Positions 25,062 to 33,276 are shown, counted from the stretch's first letter. The stretch: DNA of 64,000 nt from Microbacterium oxydans (GCF_000956525.1 NZ_JYIW01000015.1:33313-97312); one strand, 5' to 3'. Notes: generated by a model from the letters alone, not told the origin. Made by a program: numbers and translations.

Positions 25062-26321
25062 GTGCCGGAGTTCCCCTACAGTCGCCTGCGCCGCTGGCCC
25101 GACGTCGAGGCGGACAACCTGCAGGCGTACGACGCGACAGATCTGCTGCTCGTGGAGCGCGCGCTCGCGATCTCGACGGATGCTGGAATCACCGGCGCCG
25201 AGATCGCGGTGATCGGCGACGAGTACGGCGCCATCACGCTGGCGCTCATCGATGCAGGGCTGCGCGGCATCCGCGTGCATCAGGACCTTGCGACCGGACG
25301 ACGGGCCCTCGCCCGCAACGCCGAAGAGCTCGGGCTCGACGGCTCCCACGCGCACGAGCTCGACACCGCGCTGCTCGACGGCGCGAGGCTCGTGCTGCTG
25401 CAGCTGCCGAAGTCGCTGGCAGAGCTCGAACAGATCGCGGATGCGGTCGCGCGATGGGCGGCGCCGGATGTGCAGCTCGTCGCCGGTGGCCGCGTCAAGC
25501 ACATGACCCTGGCGCAGAACGAGGTGCTCGCCGGCCGCTTCGCGCACGTCCAGGCACAGCGTGCCGAACGGAAGTCGCGACTCATCGTGGCCGCCGAGCC
25601 GTCGCCGGTGCCGGACGAGCCGCCGTTCCCCGTGGTCGTGCAGCACGAGGGATTCACGCTCGCGGCCTTCGGCGGCGCCTTCGCCGGCGCCCGCATCGAC
25701 ATCGGTACGCGCGTGCTGCTCGACGTGCTCGGGAGCGGGGCCCTTCGACAGGCTCAGGGACCCAGGGCGGAGCGACCCGGTGGGGGGAGTGGGGCCCTTC
25801 GACAGGCTCAGGGACCCAGGTTGGCGGGACCCAGGGTGGAGGGACCCGGTTCGGAAGAGTGGGTCGCTGAGCCTGTCGAAGCGTCGCCGACCGTGGTCGA
25901 CCTCGGCTGCGGCACCGGCGCGCTCGCCGTCTCGTTCGCGCTCGCGCACCCGACGGCCAGGGTCATCGCGACCGATCGCTCGGCGGCCGCCGTGGCATCC
26001 GCTCGGGCGACCGTGGCTGCGAACGGACTCACCGAACGCATCACGGTCACGCACGACGACGCAGCCTCCGAACTCGAGACCGCGAGCGCCGACGTGGTGC
26101 TGCTGAATCCGCCGTTCCACCTCGGAGCCAGCGTGCACACCGGCGCGGCGACCCGCCTGTTCGAGGCCGCGGCGCGGCTGCTCCGACCCGGCGGCGAGCT
26201 GTTCACGGTCTACAACTCCTCGCTCGGTTATCGAGCGGAACTCTCCAGGCTGATCGGAGCCACCGAACAGCTCCACCGCACCCCGAAATTCACGGTGACG
26301 CGGAGCATCCGTCGCGGCTGA
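25062..26321 (+). CDS. RsmC/RlmG-like methyltransferase with an in-frame repeat insertion
   Basis: A 419-aa SAM-dependent methyltransferase starting at GTG 25062. The N-terminal half (1-220) is the non-catalytic RsmC-like domain. The C-terminal half has motif I VVDLGCGTG (278-286) and the NPPF catalytic motif (349-352) typical of guanine-N2 rRNA methyltransferases. Residues about 225-275 (nt 25734-25886) are encoded by copies of the dispersed TTCGACAGGCTCAGG repeat, which keeps frame for 51 codons and reads as GALRQAQGP twice and WVAEPVEAS. It lies just before motif I, in the interdomain linker. The enzyme may still work with a flexible insert. Partner: 16S or 23S rRNA. Confidence 0.85.
   Translation: MPEFPYSRLRRWPDVEADNLQAYDATDLLLVERALAISTDAGITGAEIAVIGDEYGAITLALIDAGLRGIRVHQDLATGRRALARNAEELGLDGSHAHELDTALLDGARLVLLQLPKSLAELEQIADAVARWAAPDVQLVAGGRVKHMTLAQNEVLAGRFAHVQAQRAERKSRLIVAAEPSPVPDEPPFPVVVQHEGFTLAAFGGAFAGARIDIGTRVLLDVLGSGALRQAQGPRAERPGGGSGALRQAQGPRLAGPRVEGPGSEEWVAEPVEASPTVVDLGCGTGALAVSFALAHPTARVIATDRSAAAVASARATVAANGLTERITVTHDDAASELETASADVVLLNPPFHLGASVHTGAATRLFEAAARLLRPGGELFTVYNSSLGYRAELSRLIGATEQLHRTPKFTVTRSIRRG
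25734..25886. repeat. Repeat family A inside a coding region
   Basis: Two direct copies containing CCCTTCGACAGGCTCAGGG are followed by one inverted copy, GCTGAGCCTGTCGAAGC. The 153 bp are a multiple of three and preserve the methyltransferase frame. The same core occurs at 30741-30860, 48838-49022 and 63761-63821. Confidence 0.85.
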
Positions 26322-26454
26322 CGAGGGCCGTCATTGTCGCATCGAGGTGCATCGAAGACAATGATGAATCAGCTGGCAATCCCCCGGTCAGGCGACGATT
26401 CTCGACCATGTCCGCCGAACGGGATTTGCCCCTGACCGGCCATTTTGTTACGTT

Positions 26455-26675
26455 GGTCTGCGGGCCCGACGGCCCGAAGACCAGTCCGCGACCACGTCCT
26501 TCTTTCGATGAGCTGTGCTGCGAAGAGGCGTGGACGTACGGTCGATGCTCTATCGCGGCGGATCCGAAATCCGCCGCCCGTGCCGCCACAGCAGACATGT
26601 CGAACGGCCTTGAGAGCCTCACCCGGGCGTAACCGAAGCAGGCTCAGCCACCCGAAGGCGAGCCGCAGGGGAAAC
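26455..26675 (+). promoter_or_regulatory. Structured leader of the betaine importer operon
   Basis: The 354-bp gap 26322-26675 has no convincing gene. Its right two-thirds looks like a structured 5' leader. GGTCTGCGGGCC (26455-26466) pairs with GGCCCGAAGACC (26471-26482), one mismatch. CGGCGGAT pairs with ATCCGCCG at 26556-26576, and ACGTCC/GGACGT could close another stem. TTGCCC near 26427 may be a -35 box. The leader could be an osmotic or metabolite-responsive RNA, or an attenuator. I could not match it to a known riboswitch by eye. Confidence 0.4.
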
Positions 26676-27998
26676 GTGTCCGAAATCGCACTTGAAGCGC
26701 GCAATCTGTACAAAGTGTTCGGGAAGAATCCGAACAACGCCGTCCGTCGACTGAAGGCCGGTGAGAGCAGAACAGACGTCACCGATTCCGGAACCGCTGC
26801 CGTCATCGACGCCAGTTTCACCGTGAACCGCGGCGAGATCTTCGTGATCATGGGGCTCTCCGGCTCCGGTAAATCCACCATCATCCGCATGCTCAACGGC
26901 CTGCACGACGCGACCGACGGGTCTGTCACCGTGAGCGGCGATCCGATCACCGGCATCCCGGCGTCGAGGCTCCGTGAGATCCGTCGCGATCGCATCTCGA
27001 TGGTGTTCCAGCACTTCGCGCTGCTGCCGCACCGCACGGTCGCCGCGAACGTCGCCTACCCGCTCGAGCTGAAGGGCATCGGCAAGGCCGAGCGGCTCGC
27101 GAAGGCCGAGGAGATCCTGACGCTGGTCGGCCTCGAGGGCCAGGCTGACAAGCTGCCGTCGGAACTGTCCGGCGGCATGCAGCAGCGCGTCGGCATCGCC
27201 CGCGCGCTCGCAGCCGACAGCGACATCCTGCTCATGGACGAGGCGTTCAGTGCCCTCGACCCGCTGATCCGTCGCGAGATGCAGGAGCAGCTGCTCGAAC
27301 TGCAGCAGAAGCTGCAGAAGACCATCGTCTTCATCACGCACGACCTCAACGAGGCCATGTTCCTCGGCGACCGCATCGCCGTCATGCGCGATGGCCGCAT
27401 CGTGCAGATCGGCACGCCGGAGGACATCCTGATGGACCCGGCCAACGACTACGTCGAGCAGTTCGTGCAGGACGTCGACCGTGCCCGCGTGCTCACCGCA
27501 GCGAACGTCATGGAGCGCCCGCGCCCGGTCGTCGCCGAGACCGCCGGCCCCCGCACCGCGCTCCGTCAGATGCGCGACGCCTACATGTCGGCCACGTACG
27601 TGACCGGACGCGACCGCAAGCTGCTCGGCATCGTGACCGATCGCGACGCCGTCAAGCTGGTGCGCAACGGCACCTCGACGCTGCGTGACGTCATCAAGCC
27701 GGTGCCGCAGAGCGTGAGCGAGGACGAGGTCCTGATGAACCTGTTCGTGCCGTCGGTCGAGTCGCCGCTGCCGCTCGCCGTGACGGATGCCGACGGGCGC
27801 CTGACCGGCGTCATCCCTCGCGTCACGCTGCTCGCCGCCCTCGGCCCCGGCCCCGGCGCGACCGGTGAGCTGACGCTCCCGCTCCTGCCCATGCCGCAGG
27901 CCGAGATCGATGCCGTGCTCGATGACGGATGGACCGCCGATCCGCCCCCTGCGACAGGCTCAGGAACGCAGACTTCGACGATCGAGGAGGTGCGCTGA
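26676..27998 (+). CDS. proV: Glycine betaine/proline ABC importer ATPase with CBS domains
   Basis: A 440-aa protein from GTG 26676. It opens with the OpuA/ProV pattern (YKVFGKNPNNAVRRLKAG), with Walker A at 60-68 (GLSGSGKST), signature LSGGM at 164-168 and Walker B DILLMDEA at 183-190. The C-terminal third is a CBS-domain pair (VTDRDAVKLV, VTDADGRLTG), which in OpuA senses ionic strength or c-di-AMP. The last ~20 residues (PPPATGSGTQT) come from a degenerate repeat A copy. It overlaps the permease start by one base and drives osmoprotectant uptake. Confidence 0.92.
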   Translation: MSEIALEARNLYKVFGKNPNNAVRRLKAGESRTDVTDSGTAAVIDASFTVNRGEIFVIMGLSGSGKSTIIRMLNGLHDATDGSVTVSGDPITGIPASRLREIRRDRISMVFQHFALLPHRTVAANVAYPLELKGIGKAERLAKAEEILTLVGLEGQADKLPSELSGGMQQRVGIARALAADSDILLMDEAFSALDPLIRREMQEQLLELQQKLQKTIVFITHDLNEAMFLGDRIAVMRDGRIVQIGTPEDILMDPANDYVEQFVQDVDRARVLTAANVMERPRPVVAETAGPRTALRQMRDAYMSATYVTGRDRKLLGIVTDRDAVKLVRNGTSTLRDVIKPVPQSVSEDEVLMNLFVPSVESPLPLAVTDADGRLTGVIPRVTLLAALGPGPGATGELTLPLLPMPQAEIDAVLDDGWTADPPPATGSGTQTSTIEEVR

Positions 27999-28951
27999 TG
28001 GATGGTTTCCGCATTCCCATCGGCAGTTGGGTCGCGACCGGCGTCGACTGGATCAAGGCCAACCTCGACGGACTGCTCGACGTGGTCTCGTTCGTCGTCA
28101 CCTTCCTCGTCGACGGACTCACGTCGCTGCTGCTGCTTCCGTACTTCTTCGTCGTGATCGCGATCGCGGCGCTCGTCGCCTGGGTCGTGCGCTCGTGGCA
28201 GCTCGCCCTCGGCACGATCGTGTCGTTCGCGCTGATCGTCGCGATGGGCCTCTGGGTTCCCGCGATGCAGACGCTCGCGCTCGTGCTCGTCGCAGCCGTG
28301 ATCGCGGTGCTGATCGCCGTGCCGCTCGGCATCTGGTCGGCGCGCAACGCCACCGTCCGTGCCGTGCTGAAGCCCGTGCTCGACTTCATGCAGACCATGC
28401 CGGCCTTCGTCTACCTGATCCCGGCGATCGTGTTCTTCAGCATCGGCGTGGTCCCCGGCCTGGTCGCCACGGTCATCTTCGCGCTGCCTCCCGGCGTGCG
28501 ACTGACCGAGCTCGGCATCCGCGGTGTGGACTCCGAGACCGTCGAGGCCGGTCAGGCGTTCGGTGCGAAGCCGGGGCAGATCCTGCGCGGCATCCAGCTT
28601 CCGCTCGCGATGCCGACGATCCTCGCCGGCATCAACCAGGTCATCATGCTCGCGCTGTCGATGGCGGTCATCGCCGGAATGGCGGGAGCGGACGGACTCG
28701 GGAAGATGGTCGTCGAGGCGATCTCCACCGTCAACATCGCTAAGGGCGTGGAGGCGGGACTCGGCGTCGTGCTGATCGCCGTCTTCCTCGATCGTGTCAC
28801 CGCTGCCCTCGGCACGCTGGGGCAGAACCGCGCATCCCTGCTCGGTGTGCTCAGCCGCCGCACGGCGCAGCGCAACGCGGCCGCCGCGACCGCGGCATCC
28901 GCCACGGCCACCGAGACGCCCGTCGAAGAGAAGGAGCTCCAGAATGCGTAA
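27998..28951 (+). CDS. proW: Glycine betaine/proline ABC importer permease
   Basis: A 317-aa permease. The ATG at 27998 lies in a TGATG overlap with the ATPase stop and follows GAGGAGG at about 7 bp. It has six or more membrane helices and the family loop (EAGQAFGAKPGQILRGIQLP) that contacts the ATPase. A helix-rich tail enriched in Ala/Thr/Glu ends the protein. It forms the channel of an osmoprotectant importer with the proV and proX products. Confidence 0.92.
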   Translation: MDGFRIPIGSWVATGVDWIKANLDGLLDVVSFVVTFLVDGLTSLLLLPYFFVVIAIAALVAWVVRSWQLALGTIVSFALIVAMGLWVPAMQTLALVLVAAVIAVLIAVPLGIWSARNATVRAVLKPVLDFMQTMPAFVYLIPAIVFFSIGVVPGLVATVIFALPPGVRLTELGIRGVDSETVEAGQAFGAKPGQILRGIQLPLAMPTILAGINQVIMLALSMAVIAGMAGADGLGKMVVEAISTVNIAKGVEAGLGVVLIAVFLDRVTAALGTLGQNRASLLGVLSRRTAQRNAAAATAASATATETPVEEKELQNA

Positions 28952-29873
28952 TCGCACGCTCACATCCATCGCGGCCATCGGCGCCGTGGGAATCCTCGCT
29001 CTCTCCGGCTGCGCGAGCGACGGTGCCGGCGGCACCATCGAACTCGGCGGAGGCGGCGGCAACAGCGGTGGCGGAGGCGACAAGGGCACGATCACCCTCG
29101 GGTTCCTGCCGTCGTGGACCGACGGTCTCAGCACCGCGTACCTGCTGCAGGACCAGCTCGAGAAGATCGGCTACACGGTCGAGATGAAGACGCTCACCGA
29201 GGCCGGCCCGCTCTACACGGGGCTCGCGCAGGGTGATGTCGACGTGTTCCCGTCGGCGTGGCCCGAGGTCACGCACGCCGAGTACATGAAGACCTACGGC
29301 GAGTCGATCGAAGACCTCGGCACGTACTACGACAACGCGCGCCTGACGCTCGCGGTGCCGGAGTATTCCGAGCTCGACTCGATCGAGGACCTCGCAGGCA
29401 AGGGGTCCGAGTTCGACGGGAAGATCTACGGCATCGAGCCCGGTGCAGGTCTGACGGCTCAGACGCAGAAGATGCTGCCCGAGTACGGGCTCGACGGCGA
29501 GTACCAGCTCGTCACGTCATCGACCGCCGCGATGCTCACCGAGCTCGGGTCGGCGACCGACAAGCAGGACGACATCGTCGTCACGCTGTGGCGGCCGTTC
29601 TGGGCGAACGACGCCTTCCCGGTGAAGGACCTCGAAGACCCCAAGGGTGCGATGGGTGAGGCCGAAGGGCTGCACTTCCTCGGCACCAAGGGGTTCGCTG
29701 CGGAGTTCCCCGAGGCAGCGGCGCTGATCGAGCAGATCGCGCTGGACGACGAGCAGTACGGTGCGCTCGAAGACCTGGTCGTGAACGAGTACGGCGAGGG
29801 CAAGGAAGCGGATGCCGTCGACGCCTGGCTCGAGGAGTACGGCGACCAGTTCGACTGGGTCGTCGCCAGCTGA
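28944..29873 (+). CDS. proX: Glycine betaine-type ABC substrate-binding lipoprotein
   Basis: A 309-aa protein whose ATG at 28944 overlaps the permease end by 8 bp. The signal peptide ends in the lipobox LSGC, and a Gly-rich tether (GGGGGNSGGGG) follows, so it is anchored outside the membrane. OpuAC-type motifs include LGFLPSWTDGLSTAYL, DVFPSAWPEVTH with aromatic residues suited to a quaternary-amine cage, and TLWRPFWANDAFPVKDLEDP. It captures glycine betaine, proline betaine or similar for the proVW transporter. A nested hairpin follows the stop. Confidence 0.92.
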   Translation: MRNRTLTSIAAIGAVGILALSGCASDGAGGTIELGGGGGNSGGGGDKGTITLGFLPSWTDGLSTAYLLQDQLEKIGYTVEMKTLTEAGPLYTGLAQGDVDVFPSAWPEVTHAEYMKTYGESIEDLGTYYDNARLTLAVPEYSELDSIEDLAGKGSEFDGKIYGIEPGAGLTAQTQKMLPEYGLDGEYQLVTSSTAAMLTELGSATDKQDDIVVTLWRPFWANDAFPVKDLEDPKGAMGEAEGLHFLGTKGFAAEFPEAAALIEQIALDDEQYGALEDLVVNEYGEGKEADAVDAWLEEYGDQFDWVVAS

Positions 29874-29875
29874 GA

Positions 29876-29931
29876 CTCGGGAGGAGTTCTCCGCGTCGGG
29901 AGGAACACCTGCGCGGAGGGCTCCTCCCGAG
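29876..29931. terminator. Nested palindromic repeat (family D) acting as terminator
   Basis: CTCGGGAGGAG (29876-29886) pairs perfectly with CTCCTCCCGAG (29921-29931). Inside, CTCCGCG (29889-29895) pairs with CGCGGAG (29912-29918). It begins 3 bp after the proX stop and lies between convergent genes. The same sequence family recurs at 54689-54761. Confidence 0.65.
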
Positions 29932-29952
29932 CGGCTGAAGTCCGCCCGACGG

Positions 29953-30720
29953 TCACCTGACCTTCTTCCGGTACGAGATGGTGGCGGCCGCGAAGGCGAC
30001 CACGAGGATGCCGACGCACCAGGCGAGGGCGACCCAGATGTCGGTGCCGACGGGCTTCCCGGCGAAGAGCGCCTGGATCGTGTTCACGATCGAGGTGACC
30101 GGCTGGTTGTCGGCGAACCACCGCACCGGACCGGGCATCGTGTCGGTGGGCACGAATGCCGAGCTGATGAACGGCAGGAAGATCAGCGGGTACGAGAACG
30201 CGCTCGCGCCGTCGATCGTCTTCGCGTTCAAGCCGGCGATGATCGCCAGCCAGGTGAGTGCCAGGGTGAACAGCATCAGGATGCCGATCACGGCGAGCCA
30301 GGCCCAGACGCTTGCCCCGGTGCGGAACCCCATCAGGAATCCGACCCCGAAGATGATCGCCAGGGTGATCGCGTTCGCGGTCAGGGACGTGAGCACGTGG
30401 GCCCACAGCACGCTCGACCGTGCGATCGGCATGGAGTGGAATCGTTCGAAGATGCCGCTCTGCATGTCGGTGAACAGTCGGAACGCCGTGTAGGCGATCC
30501 CGGAGGCGATCGCGATGAGCAGGATGCCCGGAAGCAGGTAGTTCACGTAGTTCTCGGCGCCGGTGCTCTGTCGGAGCGCGCCGCCGAAGACGTACACGAA
30601 CAGGAGCATCAGCGCGATCGGAGTGACCGCCGTGGTGATGATCGTGTCCGGACTGCGGAAGATGTGCCGCATGGAGCGGCCGGTGAGCGTCGCCGTGTCG
30701 GCGGCGAAGTGCGTGGTCAT
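29953..30720 (-). CDS. ABC-2 exporter permease (DrrB type)
   Basis: A 255-aa protein with six membrane helices, the ABC-2 architecture, and the conserved cytoplasmic segment GIFERFHSMPIARSSVLWAH found in DrrB-like drug exporters. The start overlaps the ATPase stop by ATGA. It is last in the operon PadR - DUF1048 - ATPase - permease. It probably exports a toxic hydrophobic compound together with the ATPase, induced when the PadR repressor binds the compound. Confidence 0.9.
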   Translation of the reverse strand: MTTHFAADTATLTGRSMRHIFRSPDTIITTAVTPIALMLLFVYVFGGALRQSTGAENYVNYLLPGILLIAIASGIAYTAFRLFTDMQSGIFERFHSMPIARSSVLWAHVLTSLTANAITLAIIFGVGFLMGFRTGASVWAWLAVIGILMLFTLALTWLAIIAGLNAKTIDGASAFSYPLIFLPFISSAFVPTDTMPGPVRWFADNQPVTSIVNTIQALFAGKPVGTDIWVALAWCVGILVVAFAAATISYRKKVR

Positions 30721-31601
30721 GCGGATGCCTCCTCTGTGGGGGACGCTTCGACAGGCTCAGCGACCCAGTTCTGAGGCTCAGCGACCCAGTTCTGAGGCTC
30801 AGCGACCCAATTCTGGGGCTCAGCGACCCGGTCCTGGGGCCCTGAGCCTGTCGAAGGGCCGATCAGGGTGAGGAAGATCTCCTGGAGGGTGGGCCGCTTC
30901 TCGACGTACTCGACCTTCGCCGCGGGAAGCAGGCGCGTGAGGCCGGCGAGCGTGTCGTTCGCGATGATGCGGCCCTCGTGCAGGATCGCGATGCGGTCGG
31001 CCAGGTGCTCGGCCTCGTCGAGGTACTGGGTGGTGAGCAGCACGGTGGTGCCGGTGTCCGCGAGCTCCTTGACCACGTCCCACACCTCGATGCGGGCTTC
31101 GGGGTCGAGGCCGGTGGTCGGCTCGTCGAGGTAGATGACCTCTGGATGCCCGACCAGGCTCATCGCGATGTCGAGTCGGCGACGCATGCCGCCGGAGTAG
31201 GTGCCGACCTTGCGTGCGCCGGCATCCGTGAGGCGGAAGGTCGCCAGCAGCTCGTCGGCGACCGTTCCGGGATCGGGCAGGTGACGCAGCTTCGCGACCA
31301 GCACCAGGTTCTCGCGTCCGGTGAGGATCTCGTCGACCGCGGCGAACTGCCCGGTGAGGCTGATGCGCTCGCGCACGCCGACCGGGTCGGTGGCGACGTC
31401 GACGCCCTGCACGGTCGCCGTCCCGGCATCCGACTGCAGCAGCGTGGAGAGGATGCGCACCATCGTGGTCTTGCCGGCGCCGTTCGAGCCGAGGAGGGCG
31501 AAGATGCTGCCCTTCTCGACCTCGAAGTCGACGCCGCGCAGCACGTGCAGGTCTGCGTACGACTTCTCGATGCCGCGCACCGAGATGGCTGCATCCGTCA
31601 T
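30717..31601 (-). CDS. ABC exporter ATPase (DrrA type) with repeat-encoded C-terminal tail
   Basis: A 294-aa ATPase. I chose the ATG at 31601 because GGAGGAATC precedes it and it overlaps the DUF1048 stop. Walker A is GSNGAGKT (38-45), the signature is YSGGMRRRLD and Walker B is VIYLDEPTTGLDP. The normal DrrA end is at about residue 247. The final 47 residues are translated from repeat family A and read as GPSTGSGPQDR followed by three WVAEPQN units and WVAEPVEAS. The tail should be disordered. It does not disturb the ATGA overlap with the permease. Confidence 0.9.
   Translation of the reverse strand: MTDAAISVRGIEKSYADLHVLRGVDFEVEKGSIFALLGSNGAGKTTMVRILSTLLQSDAGTATVQGVDVATDPVGVRERISLTGQFAAVDEILTGRENLVLVAKLRHLPDPGTVADELLATFRLTDAGARKVGTYSGGMRRRLDIAMSLVGHPEVIYLDEPTTGLDPEARIEVWDVVKELADTGTTVLLTTQYLDEAEHLADRIAILHEGRIIANDTLAGLTRLLPAAKVEYVEKRPTLQEIFLTLIGPSTGSGPQDRVAEPQNWVAEPQNWVAEPQNWVAEPVEASPTEEASA
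30741..30860. repeat. Repeat family A at the 3' end of the exporter ATPase gene
   Basis: A CTTCGACAGGCTCAG copy (near 30747) and an inverted CTGAGCCTGTCGAAGGG copy (30842-30858) flank tandem 21-bp GAGGCTCAGCGACCCAGTTCT-like units. The 21-bp period preserves frame and is read as heptapeptides in the ATPase tail. Confidence 0.85.
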
Positions 31602-31969
31602 GATTCCTCCTCCTTCTTCTTCGCGTCGTCGAACGCCTTGATGAGGCGCGTGCGCTCCTTGTCGATCCACTGGCGTCCGCCGTAGGCCGCCGCGTAGTTC
31701 TCGGCGAACTCGACGGGGTCGTCGCCGACGATGGCGCTGACCGGGGTGCCGTCGAGCGCGGCGCGCTCCCACAGGTCGGCGATGTCGATGAACATCTGCA
31801 CGATGATGTCGCCGTCGGTGACGCCGCCGTAGTACATGTTGTAGCGCTGCTGGGCCTTCGCGACCTCGCGGTAGGGCTCCGGGAGTGCGTTGATGCGCGC
31901 CTGGGCCTGCTTGTACTGCTTCTTCTCCTCGAGCGATCCGGTGAGCGCTTCGATCCACTTCGCGGCCAT
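31598..31969 (-). CDS. DUF1048 family protein
   Basis: A 123-aa helical, charged protein without membrane segments (KWIEALTGSLEEKKQYKQAQ, then RYNMYYGGVTDGDIIVQM). It resembles the DUF1048 proteins that sit between PadR regulators and ABC-2 exporters in many Gram-positive bacteria. Its stop overlaps the ATPase start (ATGA), and its own start is 2 bp from the PadR stop, so all four genes are one operon. The biochemical role is unknown; a helper in export or in repression control is possible. Confidence 0.8.
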   Translation of the reverse strand: MAAKWIEALTGSLEEKKQYKQAQARINALPEPYREVAKAQQRYNMYYGGVTDGDIIVQMFIDIADLWERAALDGTPVSAIVGDDPVEFAENYAAAYGGRQWIDKERTRLIKAFDDAKKKEEES

Positions 31970-31971
31970 GA

Positions 31972-32316
31972 TCAGTTCTCCTTGTTGTCTGTGTTGGTCT
32001 GCTTCAGCTGTGCGATGTGCTGCGCGAGGAAGTCCCAGGTCTTCCAGAACTCCTCGAGCTCCTGCTGGCCCTGTGTGTTGAGGGTGTACACCTTGCGGGG
32101 CGGACCCTTCTCGCTCGGCACCTTCTCGACGTCGACGAGGTGTTTCTGCTCGATGCGCACGAGCAGTGCGTAGATCGTGCCCTCGGCGATGTCGGTGAAT
32201 CCGTGGTCGCGGATCCGCGTGGTGATCTCGTACCCGTATGCCGGCTGCTCGGCGAGGAGGGCCAGGACGATGCCCTCCAGAGTGCCCTTGAGCATCTCGG
32301 TCATCTGCTTGCCCAT
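31972..32316 (-). CDS. PadR-family transcriptional repressor
   Basis: A 114-aa protein. The ATG at 32316 is preferred because GGGAG lies 7 bp upstream; an in-frame ATG 15 bp earlier is possible. PadR winged-helix features are clear: GTLEGIVLALLAEQPAYGYE at the N-terminus, then EGTIYALLVRIEQKHLV and the beta-wing KGPPRKVYTL. A C-terminal helix provides the dimer. It heads the DUF1048-exporter operon and should repress it through the triple repeat at 32353-32421. The inducer is probably the exported drug. Confidence 0.9.
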   Translation of the reverse strand: MGKQMTEMLKGTLEGIVLALLAEQPAYGYEITTRIRDHGFTDIAEGTIYALLVRIEQKHLVDVEKVPSEKGPPRKVYTLNTQGQQELEEFWKTWDFLAQHIAQLKQTNTDNKEN

Positions 32317-32352
32317 GGGTGCTCCCTTCATCTCTCGGTACTCAGTGATGCT

Positions 32353-32421
32353 GGGTACCGGTACAAAGTAACACTGAGTACCGGTACTTGGCAACACTGA
32401 GTACCGGTGATGCTCAGGCGC
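32353..32421. promoter_or_regulatory. Three tandem 23-bp operator repeats
   Basis: GTACCGGTAC occurs at 32355 and 32378, and GTACCGGTGA at 32401, giving an exact 23-bp period. Units read TGGGTACCGGTACAAAGTAA, TGAGTACCGGTACTTGGCAA and TGAGTACCGGTGATGCTCAG. They lie 37-105 bp upstream of the PadR start. Array spacing near two helical turns suggests cooperative repressor binding on one DNA face. Confidence 0.75.
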
Positions 32422-32467
32422 GCCGGACGGCGGCATCCCCGATGGTCGGGGAAGGTCTGCGCCGCGG

Positions 32468-33184
32468 TCAGGCGCTGGCGACGAGGCCTTCCAGCAGGGC
32501 GAAGGTGCGCGCTCGGGGGCCTTCGGGGCGGATGCCGAGGCCGCGGGCGAGTTCGAGCGCCAGCGCCGCGTGACCTGCCGTGTTCGGGTGGAACGGGTCG
32601 TTCATGAGTCCCCACGGCACCGCGCCGGCTCCGAGCTCCGCGAATCGCGCGTACTGGTCGATGAGGATCACGTCCTCGCTGTCGGCGACTTCGCGCACCG
32701 CTTCGGCGAACTCCCCGATGCGTGCGCGTTCCGGGGCGTTGCGAATGTCGATCGCTGGCGGCGTCTGCAGGACCGGGACGGCGCCGAGCTCACGGACACG
32801 GGCGACGAAGTCACGCAGAGAGAACGCGTAGTCGGCCGCCGTGATGACCTCGCGCGGGCCGCCGTCCGACGCATCGTTCGTGCCGATCATCAGGGTCACG
32901 ACATCGGGCCGCCACGACGCGACGCGGCGGTCCCAGTCGTCGAGGAGGTCGACGATGCGGTTGCCGCTGATCGCGGTGTTGAGCACGACGTCGCGTACCC
33001 GCTCCAGTTCGCCGCGGATCAACTCGTGCAGGTGCTCCGGATAGCTTCGTCCGCCCTGCGTGTGCACCAGTCCGTGCGTGATCGAGTCGCCCGTGATCAC
33101 CCAGTTCAGCGGTGCCGGCGCCACGAGGGCTTCGGCGATGCGACGGAGATCGGATGCGGTGCGGGAGGAATCGGCGTTCGACAC
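32468..33184 (-). CDS. SGNH/GDSL-family hydrolase
   Basis: A 238-aa protein from GTG 33184. Block I is GDSITHG with the nucleophile Ser, block III is IGTNDASDGG, and block V is DPFHPNTAGHAAL with the catalytic Asp and His. No signal peptide is seen, so it is cytoplasmic. Members are esterases, deacetylases or lipases. It stands alone between the PadR operon and a divergent gene, so its substrate is not indicated. Acyl removal from sugars or small esters is plausible. Confidence 0.85.
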   Translation of the reverse strand: MSNADSSRTASDLRRIAEALVAPAPLNWVITGDSITHGLVHTQGGRSYPEHLHELIRGELERVRDVVLNTAISGNRIVDLLDDWDRRVASWRPDVVTLMIGTNDASDGGPREVITAADYAFSLRDFVARVRELGAVPVLQTPPAIDIRNAPERARIGEFAEAVREVADSEDVILIDQYARFAELGAGAVPWGLMNDPFHPNTAGHAALALELARGLGIRPEGPRARTFALLEGLVASA

Positions 33185-33276
33185 GGCTCCGAGCCTATCG
33201 GCCGGCCGGCGACGGCGACCCGTGCGCCACCGGCGATGATCGCCCGGTCGCGCGGAAGATGCGAAAGACTGGGGGT

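Noticed and set aside
25062..26321. Frameshifted or broken methyltransferase pseudogene
   Set aside because: The repeat insert is a multiple of three, there is no stop, and both catalytic motifs are intact.
32353..32421. Short CRISPR array
   Set aside because: Three 23-bp repeats without spacers of constant length, immediately upstream of a PadR gene and with a palindromic core: operator array instead.
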